Shown here piece after piece: positions 34,396-43,314 of a DNA stretch of 64,000 nucleotides. The notes beneath the pieces were generated by a model that did no database searches, had not been told where the DNA came from, and saw only the letters and a program-made list of their open reading frames with translations. The stretch spans positions 3,998,001 through 4,062,000 of the forward strand of contig NC_012914.1 of the NCBI RefSeq assembly GCF_000023585.1, read 5' to 3'. Position 1 is the first letter of the stretch. Each line of letters starts with the position of its first letter. This DNA is from Paenibacillus sp. JDR-2. GTDB taxonomy: Bacteria > Bacillota > Bacilli > Paenibacillales > Paenibacillaceae. A program made the translations under genes and the position numbers.

Positions 34396-35946
34396 ATGTA
34401 CAAAGAATATACCATGGATCAACTGTCCTTGCCAATGGACTTGCAAGAAGATATCCCCGAAAATCATCTCGTACGCGTCATCAACGATGCGGTCAATCGC
34501 TTAGATATGAAGCTCTTTACCAAAGCTTATCCCGGAGGTGGCCGGGACAGCTACCACCCCAAAATGCTCATGAAAGTCGTTATCTATGCGTACACACAGC
34601 GCATCTACTCCTCTCGCCAAATCGCCAAAGCGGTACGCGAAAACATCATGTTTATGTGGTTAGCCGCTAGACAACGCCCAGATTTCCGCACCATTAACCG
34701 TTTCCGCTCTGAGCGGATGAAAGATGTGCTAGAGACCGTCTTCACGGCTGTTCTTCAGTTTCTGAAGGAAGAGAACTTCATCAAGCTGGAGCACTACTTC
34801 TTGGATGGAACGAAAATCGAGGCGAATGCCAATCGTTACACGTTTGTCTGGGGTAAAGCTGTCGTCAAACAGAAGATGAAGCTGCAAGAGAAAGTGCAGG
34901 CTTTGTTCGCTGCCATTGAAGAGGCAGAGAAACAGGAAGATCAGGCGCTGAATAACGTGGACCTTCCTGAGCTCGGAGAGGCTTCCGCTATCACGAGCGA
35001 AAAGCTGGAGCAAGCGGTTCAGCGACTAGAAAACAAACTTCAAGAAAAACCGAAGGACAAACCGTTAAAGAAAACTGTGCGCCTTGTTCGGAAAGATCTT
35101 CTTCCTCGCCTGCAAAAATATGAAGGGCAGCAAGAAACACTCGGTAGCCGAAACAGCTTCAGCAAAACCGACACCGATGCGACGTTCATGCGCATAAAGG
35201 AAGACCACATGCGCAATGGTCAGTTGAAGCCGGGATATAACGTGCAGATTGGAACGGAAGATCAATTTATTCTCAGTTACAGTATTCATCAACGTCCAAC
35301 GGATACGCGTTGTCTCAAGCCACACCTGGATAAAGTGAAAGCCTCACTTGGTCAATTGCCGGGAACCATCATCACAGATGCAGGTTATGGCAGCGAAGAA
35401 AATTATGCTTACCTAGAATCTGAAGAACAACGAGCACTTGTAAAATACAATACTTATCCCAAAGAAAACACCAAAGCATGGAAGCAAGATATAAGCAAGT
35501 TCGAGAACTGGTTGTATGACGAGAATGAAGATTCATGGACATGTGCAGCAGGACAGAAACTGCTATTTCGCTATGAAAGCAAAAGCTTAACCGAGAGCGG
35601 ATACGAGATCGTTACTCGCAACTATCGCAGTATTTCCTGCGAGGGCTGTCCGCTAAAGGACAGGTGTACAAAGGCACAAGGAGATCGAGAAATAAAAGTT
35701 AGCATGGAATATCTTCGAGTCAAGCAGCAGGCGAGAGCGCAACTAAAGAGCGAGGATGGACATGCCTTGTCAGTTCGACGGATGCATGAACCGGAAAGTG
35801 TGTTTGGCCAAATAAAGAATAACCGGGGATTCCGCAGATTTCTGCTTCGAGGCTTGCCGAAAGTTAGCCTGGAGGTCGGGTGGCTTTCGCTTGCCCATAA
35901 CTTGCTGAAGAAAGCAGCAAGAGCAAAAATATCGCTGCAAGGGTAA
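34396..35946 (+). CDS. IS1182-family transposase
   Basis: The 516-residue DDE transposase has the family's N-terminal domain (SYHPKMLMKVVIYAYTQRIYSSRQI, RPDFRTINRFR). Catalytic aspartates are in FLDGTKIEANANRY and ITDAGYGSEENY, and the glutamate region is EPESVFGQIKNNRGFRRF. A cysteine cluster, ISCEGCPLKDRC, is also typical. A long charged helix of about 90 residues interrupts the middle. The frame is intact, so the element may be active. AGAGAGG precedes the ATG. Confidence 0.95.
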   Translation: MYKEYTMDQLSLPMDLQEDIPENHLVRVINDAVNRLDMKLFTKAYPGGGRDSYHPKMLMKVVIYAYTQRIYSSRQIAKAVRENIMFMWLAARQRPDFRTINRFRSERMKDVLETVFTAVLQFLKEENFIKLEHYFLDGTKIEANANRYTFVWGKAVVKQKMKLQEKVQALFAAIEEAEKQEDQALNNVDLPELGEASAITSEKLEQAVQRLENKLQEKPKDKPLKKTVRLVRKDLLPRLQKYEGQQETLGSRNSFSKTDTDATFMRIKEDHMRNGQLKPGYNVQIGTEDQFILSYSIHQRPTDTRCLKPHLDKVKASLGQLPGTIITDAGYGSEENYAYLESEEQRALVKYNTYPKENTKAWKQDISKFENWLYDENEDSWTCAAGQKLLFRYESKSLTESGYEIVTRNYRSISCEGCPLKDRCTKAQGDREIKVSMEYLRVKQQARAQLKSEDGHALSVRRMHEPESVFGQIKNNRGFRRFLLRGLPKVSLEVGWLSLAHNLLKKAARAKISLQG

Positions 35947-35965
35947 CCCCCAGCAGCGATATTTT
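35926..35965 (+). terminator. Terminator of the transposase gene
   Basis: AAAATATCGCTGC (35926-35938) pairs perfectly with GCAGCGATATTTT (35953-35965), spanning the transposase stop codon. Confidence 0.75.
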
Positions 35966-36027
35966 CATCTATGCGAGCCATCTTTACAGTGAGCGATCAC
36001 CTTTTGAGACAGCTCCTTTATTTTTTA

Positions 36028-39000
36028 TTAACCTTGAACCGTTGAAATCAATCTGTACAGGATTGTTGCTGCTTCCGCTCGCGTTGCTGTTTTGTCCGGG
36101 TAATAGTAGCCTTCCGGCGTCCCTTTAATCAGTCCGGATTTCAGCGATTGTTCCACCGCGTCAGCTGCCCAGGCTGCGATTTCGCTGCCATCCTTCAAGG
36201 CTGCAAGCTGATCTGCGCCGGCTGCTTGCGACTTGCCAGCAAAGGCAAGGACATTAGCCGCGGTTACGGCAAGCTGCTGTCTTGTAATTTTGTCATTAGG
36301 ACGGAACGTTCCATCCGTAAAGCCTTGAATGATACCCGCTTCTGTCGCCGCCGCTACCGCGTCAGCATACCAGGCATTTGCGGTTACATCCTTAAAGTTG
36401 CTTGCCGGGTTGCCTGCTGTCAAACCAAGAGCTCGGGTCAGCATCGCTACCCACTCTGCACGGGTCAACTGCTGCTCAGGAGCAAATCGATCGGCGGTTT
36501 CACCGTTCAGAATTAAGCTCGATGCAAGAGCGCTAATCTCTTTTTCAGCCCAATGTCCTTTTGTATCGGCAAACGATTCGTTTATTGCCAATACCGCGTA
36601 GACACTGTTATGATTCGTGCGGATAACCGCGGTTACGTTACCGTTTGCATCGGTTACAAAGGTTGTTGGCACAGGAGTTACAGAACCGTCCGAGCCGATA
36701 ACAACAGCTGCGGTTGGCTTCAAGGCAGGTTTGCCAAGCGGAATCTTACGGGTTACGTACTGCTTGCCAAAGTTCTTAACTTCTTGCCAATTCGAATTGC
36801 TGCCTGCCCATACGCTAAATTGAACGGGAGCACCAATCAAGGAACCGTTTTGCTGTTGCAGTGCCAGCTCGCCTGCATGCTTAACCGCATCGGACACCGC
36901 ACTGATTGCTACGCGAATCTGTTGTCCGTTTGTTACGGAGCTGTTTAGCAAAGCCTGCAAAGGAAGCTCATACGTTCCCAGACCGGATTTGACCGTGAGT
37001 TTCAAAGACTTGTTGTTCTTCAAAAGCTCGGCAAGCGTAGAGACAGTGAATTCTGTCTGCAGATTGCTTTGCCCTTTCAGATCAGTCAAATCGATTGTAA
37101 TGGAATCCGCTTTGCCGCCTTGAGCCGCGCTTGCCAGAGTAGCTGCATCCACTTTTACAACAGACGCCGACTCTCCGTTAGGAGCTGATTCCGTTATTGC
37201 CGTAAACCCTGCGATCGTAGATCCGGTTCCCGATGTCGTGACGACAGGACCGGTTGTTGCGCCTCCTCCAGTGGGTGGAGTTGTTGTTGAGCTGCCGCTT
37301 GCAACGGTTACGGTTGCTGTTGCCGTGAAGCCTCCGTCTTCCGTTGTAACGGTTATTTCAGCCGTACCTGTTCCTTTTGCCGCTACCACGCCATCCGTTA
37401 CCGTTGCAACCGAAGAATTGCTGCTGCTCCAGTACAGGTTATGGTTCTCCGCGTTTTCCGGTTGAATCGTTGCTGTGAGCGTGCCCGTCTTGATGTTGGT
37501 CAGATCGAGAGCAAGCTCAGCTTTATCAAGCGTTACGCCTGTTACGCCGACGGTAGCTTCCGGATAACGGTAGACTTCGAAATCGTCGATAGCCGCCCAG
37601 TTGCCCGCTTTTGCATCCGAGAAGACGCCGATTTGCAGCTTGCCGTTTGTCACTTCAATACGGTCCATCGCAAACGGAGTGTAGACGCTGCCGCTTGCGC
37701 CTCTCATGTCTTTCGTAAGCTGAGGCGCGTTCTCGCCGTAGCCCGATACCTCGAGCTGGAACTTGTTTTGTCCTCCGCCCGTTCTTACCCACACTTGAAC
37801 CTTATAGACGCCGTTTGGAACGGTTAGCGCCTGATAGTTCGATTGCTGGTAAGCCGAACCGGACCAATGAGTCATTTTATATTTGCCGCGCGGGTTATCA
37901 TTGTCGATAGACGAAGCATTCGACTGCGTACCCGGATGCCATTCCTGCCATGGAGCAAGGGTTGCTTTGCCATTGCTGTCGGTTGTTTCGAAATCGAGAT
38001 TGTTGCTTGGGAAAGGTACAAGAACGCTTGCCACCGTAGGCGTCTCGGTGACTGCATTGCTAGCCGCCGATTCGTTGCCTGCTTGGTCTACCGCTTTCAC
38101 CGTGAAGGTATAACGCGTGCCGGCCTTCAGGTTGGTCACCGTATAGACGGATGACGGAGCAGGATCAACCGATGCCCGTTTAAAGCCGTTAACATAAATG
38201 TTGTACTTCAGGAAATCGGTCTCGACGTTTGGCTCCCAAGCCAATTTAACCTGTTCGATTCCCGGCTCCGCTGTCAGGCCAACCGGTGCCGACGGCGCCA
38301 CGGAATCCGAGCCTGCCGCTGTTGTTGCGTTTACGGAAGTGCTTGCCGCAGATTCGCCGTTTGCGTTAAACGCCGTAACGCGGTAGGAATAAGCCGTACT
38401 GCCGCGAAGCCCTTGGTCTGCATAACCTGTCGCATCTCCTGCAGCCAATCCGATTAGACGGTAATCCGGATATACCCCGTTTGCCGAAGTTTCCGAATCC
38501 GCGGTAGAGCGGTAAATTTTATAACCGTCTGCATCTGCGTTTGCCGTCCAAGACAGTTCGATTGTGTGACCGCCAGAGAGCTCGGCGCCGATTCCTTGAG
38601 GTGTCCCCGGAGCATTAGTTCCTTGAGCTGCTGCAGGAGCTTTTGCAATTACCGGAATCAATTCCACATCGTCAAACGCAGCCCATTCGCCGCCTTTATT
38701 GAGGGAATGAATACCCAGCTCCACTTGTCCGTTTGTCACTTGAATTTCAGGAATGACGATTTGCGTCCACGATCCTACATAAGCCGTTGTTGCCGCAGCA
38801 ACGCTCTGATCGGCGCCGCCGTATTTTTTCGCTTCCAGGCTTACGTTCGTATCGCCGCCCTTTTGATACCAGACGGAAGCTTTATACGTACCGTTAGGAA
38901 CTTTCACCGTGCGGTATGTGGTCTGTTCATATGGCGTGCTGCCGCCCAAATAATGCGTAAGCTTAAAAGAGCCGCTTCTCGGATTATCCCTGTCCGCCTT

Positions 39001-40953
39001 TTGAGCGGTTGCTTGACCTTCAGGCGTCCAGCCATTCCATCCGGCAAGGCCGCCTTCTTCAAAGCTGCCGCCGATGCTCAAATAGTTATAGCTGCTTTGC
39101 ACAAAATCATAGGAGAACTGGAACCAGTTCACATTCACTTTGCCGCGGAATACGACATACAATTTGTGTTTGCCGGTTACGGCTTCCGCTTGAGCCGCTT
39201 TGGTAATCCATGCACCGTTTGCATCCGTAAGATCCACGCCGCCGATATACGCACCGTCCGGACGGTCGAGACGGAACTCGATGCCGCCGTCGCCTTGCGA
39301 TTGCGCTCTCACCTTTACGCTTGCCGTGCCATTCAGGAATTCAACGTTATCAAATGCGATGTAGCTGCCATCCGCCGTTGCGACGACAGATTTGCCGCCG
39401 CCGGCGTCCGTGGTCACTGCCGTTGTTACGCCGTTCATTTCACTGTAATCCTCAGCCTGCAGGGCAGCATAAGGGCTGATTGCAGCCGCGCTGTCCTGTG
39501 TTCCGCTCCATACAAAGCTGGCTACGGCGCCGGCAGGAAGCGTATACGCGAAGCTTTTGGATCCCCAGCGTACTTTGAAGTCCTTCGGCTGCTTCGACGA
39601 GTTTAGGGCTACCAGTACCTTGGAGCCGTCCTTATTGACGAACGCCACATCCTCGATGCTGCCGGCGCCAAATGTGTTGGACTTGATCCGCTGTGCTCCC
39701 GGCAGAACAAATTTGCTGGCCTGGCCAAAAGAATAGAACTCTTCATTGTATTTGACTTCATCCGTGCCGCTGTTGACCGTTACGATACCGCGGCAGTCCG
39801 AACAGCCGCCTACATACGGGCCATGATTCTCGTCAAGCGCAATGTTCCATTTGAGCGATGTGCGCGCCCAGTTGCGGGTAGCCCCAATGATGAGATTTTG
39901 AGTATCCCACTGCACGTTGCCGGCAAAATCAGGCGCGAATTCACCGCCGGAGCTTTCCGTGAAATAAATATCTTTGTCAGAATGCTGGTCATGAACAAGC
40001 GATTGCGCGGTGACATTGCCCGAATAGCCGTGGAAGGCAGAACCGGCAATGTATTTCTTCGCATCCGGGTCGTTCAGAACCTCGATCGGGTAGTCCGGCT
40101 CACTCCAGTTATGATCCCAGACAATAATTTTGGTATCGATCTTAGCATTCTCAAACGCTGGTCCCAGATAATCCTTCACGAACTTCGCTTGATCTACTGG
40201 TTCCATTCTCATCCCCGGGTAATCGGCCGGTTCGAAATGCGGTTCGTTTTGAAGCGTAATAGCGTCAATAGGAACTCCTTCCGCTTCATAAGCTTCAATA
40301 AATTTGACGAAGTATTGCGCGTAAACCCCGTAATATTCCTCTTTCAGCTTTCCTTTAACCGATGAGTCCGTTGTTTTCATCCAGCCCGGCGCACTCCAAG
40401 GCGTACCCATAATTTTCAGATCCGGGTTAATTTGCAGCGCTTGCTTAAGGAAGGGAATAATGTATGCGCTGTCATGAGCAACCGAGAAATGCTCCAGATC
40501 CGGATCCGTCTCTCCCTTAGGCATATCATCATAAGTATAAATACTGGTTGCAAAATCGCTCGTGCCCATCGGCAGACGCATATAACTGAAGCCAACGCCG
40601 TCGCCGTCGCGGCCGAACAGCTTGTTCATCAAAGCGTCTTTCGCCTGTTTATCCATTTGAGAAATAACATACGCCGAAGAATCCGTTAAAGCTCCTCCGA
40701 ATCCGTCAATCGTCTGATACTTCGTATTCTCGTCTACGTCAATAGTCAGCTCTGCCGGCGCGCCGTTCGTTTCGAACGCGACATCCGGCTGCTTGGTGAT
40801 CAGATTGCTCTTGTCACCGGTTGTCATCCATACATTAACCGGAACACCGGCAGCTGCCGATACCGCCGGCAGCGCAATGCCGGTAAAGCTCGAGACAACA
40901 AGACCGGCGACCAGGGTCTGCGCGGCCATCCGTTTCCACATCCTTGCTCCCAT
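36028..40953 (-). CDS. SLH-anchored GH30 glycoside hydrolase with multiple CBM, FN3 and Big2 domains
   Basis: This 1641-residue exoenzyme has a signal peptide (1 to about 34) and a GH30 catalytic domain (about 60-485) starting YQTIDGFGGALTDSSAY, with acid/base E236 in LQNEPHF and nucleophile E333 in FTESSGG. A CBM6-like module follows (about 495-615), then a jelly-roll module (625-768), two FN3 domains (780-878, 888-972), a second jelly-roll module (985-1130) and a Big2 domain (1133-1217). After a Ser/Thr/Gly linker comes a further domain and three SLH repeats (about 1455-1641) that bind cell-wall polymer. GH30 members cleave beta-1,6-glucan, glucosylceramide or xylan; the specificity is open. 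GAGGGG precedes the ATG. It is monocistronic. Confidence 0.9.
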   Translation of the reverse strand: MGARMWKRMAAQTLVAGLVVSSFTGIALPAVSAAAGVPVNVWMTTGDKSNLITKQPDVAFETNGAPAELTIDVDENTKYQTIDGFGGALTDSSAYVISQMDKQAKDALMNKLFGRDGDGVGFSYMRLPMGTSDFATSIYTYDDMPKGETDPDLEHFSVAHDSAYIIPFLKQALQINPDLKIMGTPWSAPGWMKTTDSSVKGKLKEEYYGVYAQYFVKFIEAYEAEGVPIDAITLQNEPHFEPADYPGMRMEPVDQAKFVKDYLGPAFENAKIDTKIIVWDHNWSEPDYPIEVLNDPDAKKYIAGSAFHGYSGNVTAQSLVHDQHSDKDIYFTESSGGEFAPDFAGNVQWDTQNLIIGATRNWARTSLKWNIALDENHGPYVGGCSDCRGIVTVNSGTDEVKYNEEFYSFGQASKFVLPGAQRIKSNTFGAGSIEDVAFVNKDGSKVLVALNSSKQPKDFKVRWGSKSFAYTLPAGAVASFVWSGTQDSAAAISPYAALQAEDYSEMNGVTTAVTTDAGGGKSVVATADGSYIAFDNVEFLNGTASVKVRAQSQGDGGIEFRLDRPDGAYIGGVDLTDANGAWITKAAQAEAVTGKHKLYVVFRGKVNVNWFQFSYDFVQSSYNYLSIGGSFEEGGLAGWNGWTPEGQATAQKADRDNPRSGSFKLTHYLGGSTPYEQTTYRTVKVPNGTYKASVWYQKGGDTNVSLEAKKYGGADQSVAAATTAYVGSWTQIVIPEIQVTNGQVELGIHSLNKGGEWAAFDDVELIPVIAKAPAAAQGTNAPGTPQGIGAELSGGHTIELSWTANADADGYKIYRSTADSETSANGVYPDYRLIGLAAGDATGYADQGLRGSTAYSYRVTAFNANGESAASTSVNATTAAGSDSVAPSAPVGLTAEPGIEQVKLAWEPNVETDFLKYNIYVNGFKRASVDPAPSSVYTVTNLKAGTRYTFTVKAVDQAGNESAASNAVTETPTVASVLVPFPSNNLDFETTDSNGKATLAPWQEWHPGTQSNASSIDNDNPRGKYKMTHWSGSAYQQSNYQALTVPNGVYKVQVWVRTGGGQNKFQLEVSGYGENAPQLTKDMRGASGSVYTPFAMDRIEVTNGKLQIGVFSDAKAGNWAAIDDFEVYRYPEATVGVTGVTLDKAELALDLTNIKTGTLTATIQPENAENHNLYWSSSNSSVATVTDGVVAAKGTGTAEITVTTEDGGFTATATVTVASGSSTTTPPTGGGATTGPVVTTSGTGSTIAGFTAITESAPNGESASVVKVDAATLASAAQGGKADSITIDLTDLKGQSNLQTEFTVSTLAELLKNNKSLKLTVKSGLGTYELPLQALLNSSVTNGQQIRVAISAVSDAVKHAGELALQQQNGSLIGAPVQFSVWAGSNSNWQEVKNFGKQYVTRKIPLGKPALKPTAAVVIGSDGSVTPVPTTFVTDANGNVTAVIRTNHNSVYAVLAINESFADTKGHWAEKEISALASSLILNGETADRFAPEQQLTRAEWVAMLTRALGLTAGNPASNFKDVTANAWYADAVAAATEAGIIQGFTDGTFRPNDKITRQQLAVTAANVLAFAGKSQAAGADQLAALKDGSEIAAWAADAVEQSLKSGLIKGTPEGYYYPDKTATRAEAATILYRLISTVQG

Positions 40954-41108
40954 GCTTCAAGCCCCTCTCAAGAAAGTTTTTCTGCAATGTTGAGTACTGT
41001 TGTTTCTAATAGCCGTCTTATAAATAAGCCTTGTTGCACCTCCCCGTTCCTCTAATTGATCCCCGTGATGTATGTCTTGTTGCTTTCCTGAATTGGATAA
41101 TATCATCA

Positions 41109-41126
41109 ATTGAAATCGATTTCAAT
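41109..41126. promoter_or_regulatory. Palindromic operator O1 (cre-like)
   Basis: ATTGAAATCGATTTCAAT is a perfect 18-bp palindrome about 156 bases upstream of the GH30 start. Its core TGAAATCGATTTCA satisfies the CcpA cre consensus fully and also looks like a LacI-family operator with a central CG. Confidence 0.65.
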
Positions 41127-41221
41127 AAGCTGTTAAAAAGAAATTAACCGCTTCCAGGTGAAAAGTCCCGTTTTATGGCGTTAAATATATAAAAAAACCT
41201 TGTGTGGAGTGGGTTATTATA

Positions 41222-41235
41222 TGAAATCGATTTCA
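41222..41235. promoter_or_regulatory. Palindromic operator O2 (cre-like), next to a TATAAT
   Basis: TGAAATCGATTTCA repeats the O1 core exactly, 111 bp away. On the minus strand it is directly followed by TATAAT (41221-41216), so a repressor bound here would cover the core promoter likely used for the GH30 gene. No good -35 is visible. Confidence 0.6.
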
Positions 41236-41412
41236 GTAAAAATAATCGGTGCTTCGCCATAATCCGTTGCCGTTGCGCGCGCCAAAATACAGGATGCCGT
41301 TATTATTCGGATCAATCGTTAGGCGTTCGCCCATCGAACGGCCGGGCATGTTACCGCCGAATTTAAACGGCAGCACGGTCTTTTTCCATGTCTCTCCTTT
41401 AATCGAAAACGC
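41233..41412 (-). pseudogene. Remnant of a GH74 xyloglucanase gene
   Basis: On the minus strand 59 codons read AFSIKGETWKKTVLPFKFGG, then NMPGRSMGERLTIDPNNNG, ILYFGARNGNGLWRSTDY, then stop. This is the highly conserved N-terminal blade region of GH74 endo-xyloglucanases (LPFK.GGNMPGR..GERLAIDPN....LYFGAR.GNGLWRSTD). No signal peptide or start precedes it and the homology breaks after RSTDY, right beside operator O2. The rest of the roughly 700-residue enzyme is absent. The 600 bp between the GH30 and LURP-one genes hold otherwise only O1, O2 and a terminator. Confidence 0.8.
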
Positions 41413-41511
41413 TTTCTTGTGTGCCGCTGTTATCGTACACCGAAAGCAATTTCCATGGATACCCTTGGTTTTATATGCAAGTTTAGTTCAAAATCAGTGT
41501 TCTTCTGCACC

Positions 41512-41540
41512 AAAAAAAGACGCCCCCTAATTGGAGCGTC
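41512..41540 (-). terminator. Terminator of the LURP-one-like gene
   Basis: On the minus strand GACGCTCC (41540-41533) pairs with GGGGCGTC (41526-41519), with one G-U pair, followed by TTTTTTT. Confidence 0.85.
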
Positions 41541-41553
41541 CTCCATTTTATAA

Positions 41554-42054
41554 TTAAGTCCCTGCGGTTCCCGCGCTGCTTGCAGCCTTCTGCATGGCAT
41601 GCATGCCGATGATTACGGCAATTAGTTCGTAGGAATCCAGAAATTCGCACTGATTATCCAGCATAAAAGCACCGGACGACAACCATCCGTTAACTTGTTT
41701 GAATTGGGCGACAACGTTATCGGATTCATCTATCACATCGTATTCTCTCGAAAAGGCCGGCGAAATAATCTCGTAATCACCGCGACCTATCGTTTCATAG
41801 GAATATTTTTTCGAGAAAAACGACAGCCTGCTTCTAAGCACTCCCGCTTCCTCTCCATCCGCTCCGCTGACCTCCCACTTGCCCGAGAAGAAAGGGAACC
41901 TCCCGTTATAGAGCAGTTCGCCGTTAACTCCATAGATATCGATGGCAGAGCTAAAAGCGCTTCTCATATCCAGCTGTCCGACCTGCTGCTCTTGCTCATT
42001 TAAAATCTCCGTCACACCGGCATTCCAAAAATTCTCACGAAAAAATAATTGCAA
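41554..42054 (-). CDS. LURP-one-related (Tubby C-terminal-like) protein
   Basis: The 166-residue protein appears to be a single Tubby-like beta-barrel domain, with repeated strands such as QQVGQLDMRSAFSSAIDIYG, FFSKKYSYETIG, YEIISPAFSREYDVID and VVAQFKQVNGW, and a hydrophobic C-terminal helix (YELIAVIIGMHAMQKA). Bacterial relatives (YxjI group) have unknown function; a lipid or membrane link is possible because the related fold is found in scramblases. The start is a TTG with AAAGGGG eight bases upstream. It has its own terminator and no partner gene. Confidence 0.75.
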   Translation of the reverse strand: MQLFFRENFWNAGVTEILNEQEQQVGQLDMRSAFSSAIDIYGVNGELLYNGRFPFFSGKWEVSGADGEEAGVLRSRLSFFSKKYSYETIGRGDYEIISPAFSREYDVIDESDNVVAQFKQVNGWLSSGAFMLDNQCEFLDSYELIAVIIGMHAMQKAASSAGTAGT

Positions 42055-42216
42055 TTCAGTCGCCCCTTTCGCGTGCCGTGACTATTCCTTTTTATGTTAT
42101 GTATAACGCTGGTACAAGTCAAAATGTTTCATTTTTCCCGTAAATCCGACGCCTTATGGGTGAATATCAGCAAAAAGAAGGCTGCCATCACGGCTGCCCT
42201 CTAGCGATGCGACAAG

Positions 42217-43314
42217 CTAATTTAATAGCCCATGATTCTTAATCTTGACTTGAACATGAGGCGTAATTTTCATCTTTGGAAATTCTTTGTTCCAGTCCAA
42301 CGTCCTCCACGCTTGTTGGTGCAAAGCTTTCATCTGAAGACCAATTCCCAGCCCGTCGCAATTAGCCCTCTGCAGCTGGCGGATTGTCTCCTCCGCCCGT
42401 TTGCTGAGCACCTTCTCCAAGCGTTGCGAAATGTCGGCCATCCTATTCTTATCTAGTGGCGTACCGGTTGGATTATCGATTAAAAAGCAGTTAACCATAA
42501 GGTATATATCCGCGGCAATATGATCCTTCGTTGTTATTTTTACTTTATGCTTAGCCCGCTTGTACATAAACGTCAAATAACTTTGTTCTGGTCCAATTTG
42601 TTCTGTCATCGTCCCATAGGACATATGCCTGGTCAACAACACAAACGAGCGGGCATGCTGGGAATCAAGTTTTCCTGTCATTTGCTTCCCGTGGAATAAG
42701 GCTAATCCGCTCACTTTGGCACGCTTCTTCTGATGCAAAGCTTCAATAATCGGCAGCACGTTATCAAAACCGGGAGTACTCATAATAGACGAAATGAGAA
42801 ATGGCGATTCGCTTGGCAACATACCTTCTTCCTCATTGCTTTCGAGCAGGTCGTATAAATACTCGCTGATAAGCGAACGGTCTTCCACCTGCAAATCAAC
42901 TACTTCTTGAGCGAAGCCGTCTGTAATGGCAACAAATATACTGATCGGAAACTGAGCTTCGCGGTAAAAATAGTCCAGCGTTTCATAAAGGCTTTTCTCG
43001 GCAAAAGCCTTGTTAACCAGCAATACCCTAGTCTCCCTCAGATCCATATGCTGAGAGACCATCGTCTGCAGCTCGAGACTTGCTTCTTGAACAGAATGTC
43101 CTTCTCCGCTTACCTTCGGCGTAACGACATTTCCCTGGCTTTCTATAGCTGCCTTAATGGTTGGAATGGATACCGATAACCGAATCTTGTCCTCTGCCAG
43201 CAGATCCACTCCAACGGTTTGCGCCATCCTGATATTTTTAAGCTGTCTCTGATCCCAGCATCCGTTCAATAGCACGGTAAGCGAAAGTACAACTATAATC
43301 CGTTGTTTTCTCAT
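42217..43314 (-). CDS. Ger(x)C-family spore germination lipoprotein
   Basis: The 365-residue protein has a lipoprotein signal ending LTVLLNGCWDQRQL; the GCWD motif, with C19 lipidated, is diagnostic of GerAC/GerBC/GerKC subunits. The rest matches the family: MAQTVGVDL, then VNCFLIDNPTG and a C-terminal three-helix part ending DWNKEFPKMKITPHVQVKIKN. It is the outer-face subunit of a germinant receptor in the spore inner membrane. It overlaps the permease subunit gene by four bases. Confidence 0.95.
   Translation of the reverse strand: MRKQRIIVVLSLTVLLNGCWDQRQLKNIRMAQTVGVDLLAEDKIRLSVSIPTIKAAIESQGNVVTPKVSGEGHSVQEASLELQTMVSQHMDLRETRVLLVNKAFAEKSLYETLDYFYREAQFPISIFVAITDGFAQEVVDLQVEDRSLISEYLYDLLESNEEEGMLPSESPFLISSIMSTPGFDNVLPIIEALHQKKRAKVSGLALFHGKQMTGKLDSQHARSFVLLTRHMSYGTMTEQIGPEQSYLTFMYKRAKHKVKITTKDHIAADIYLMVNCFLIDNPTGTPLDKNRMADISQRLEKVLSKRAEETIRQLQRANCDGLGIGLQMKALHQQAWRTLDWNKEFPKMKITPHVQVKIKNHGLLN

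Larger units (their letters stand above)
34102..36016 (+). mobile_element. IS1182-family insertion sequence
   Basis: The element contains one intact transposase gene. The right end, CTTTTGAGACAGCTCC at 36001-36016, is of the type seen in IS1182 elements. Its imperfect inverted match is GGGGGTGTCCCATAAG at 34102-34117. The span of about 1.9 kb is normal for the family. No clear target duplication is seen (left flank ends GGAATA, right flank begins TTTATT), so the exact borders, especially the left, are tentative. Confidence 0.7.

Noticed and set aside
33853..34670. Overlapping small open frames across the repeat array and the IS leader
   Set aside because: They follow the repeat period, lack ribosome sites, and the longer one is an out-of-frame shadow of the transposase.
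36028..36030. Disruption of the GH30 gene by the insertion sequence
   Set aside because: The IS right end at about 36016 lies 12 bases beyond the GH30 stop codon; the coding sequence with its last SLH repeat is complete.
41421..41500. Short minus-strand peptide YPWKLLSVYDNSGTQESVFD upstream of the GH74 remnant as part of that gene
   Set aside because: It is in a different frame and does not resemble the GH74 sequence expected there, so the remnant was limited to 41233-41412.
42170..42215. Hairpin terminator after the GerC-type gene from the repeated GGCTGCC
   Set aside because: The two copies are direct, not inverted, so they do not form a useful stem.
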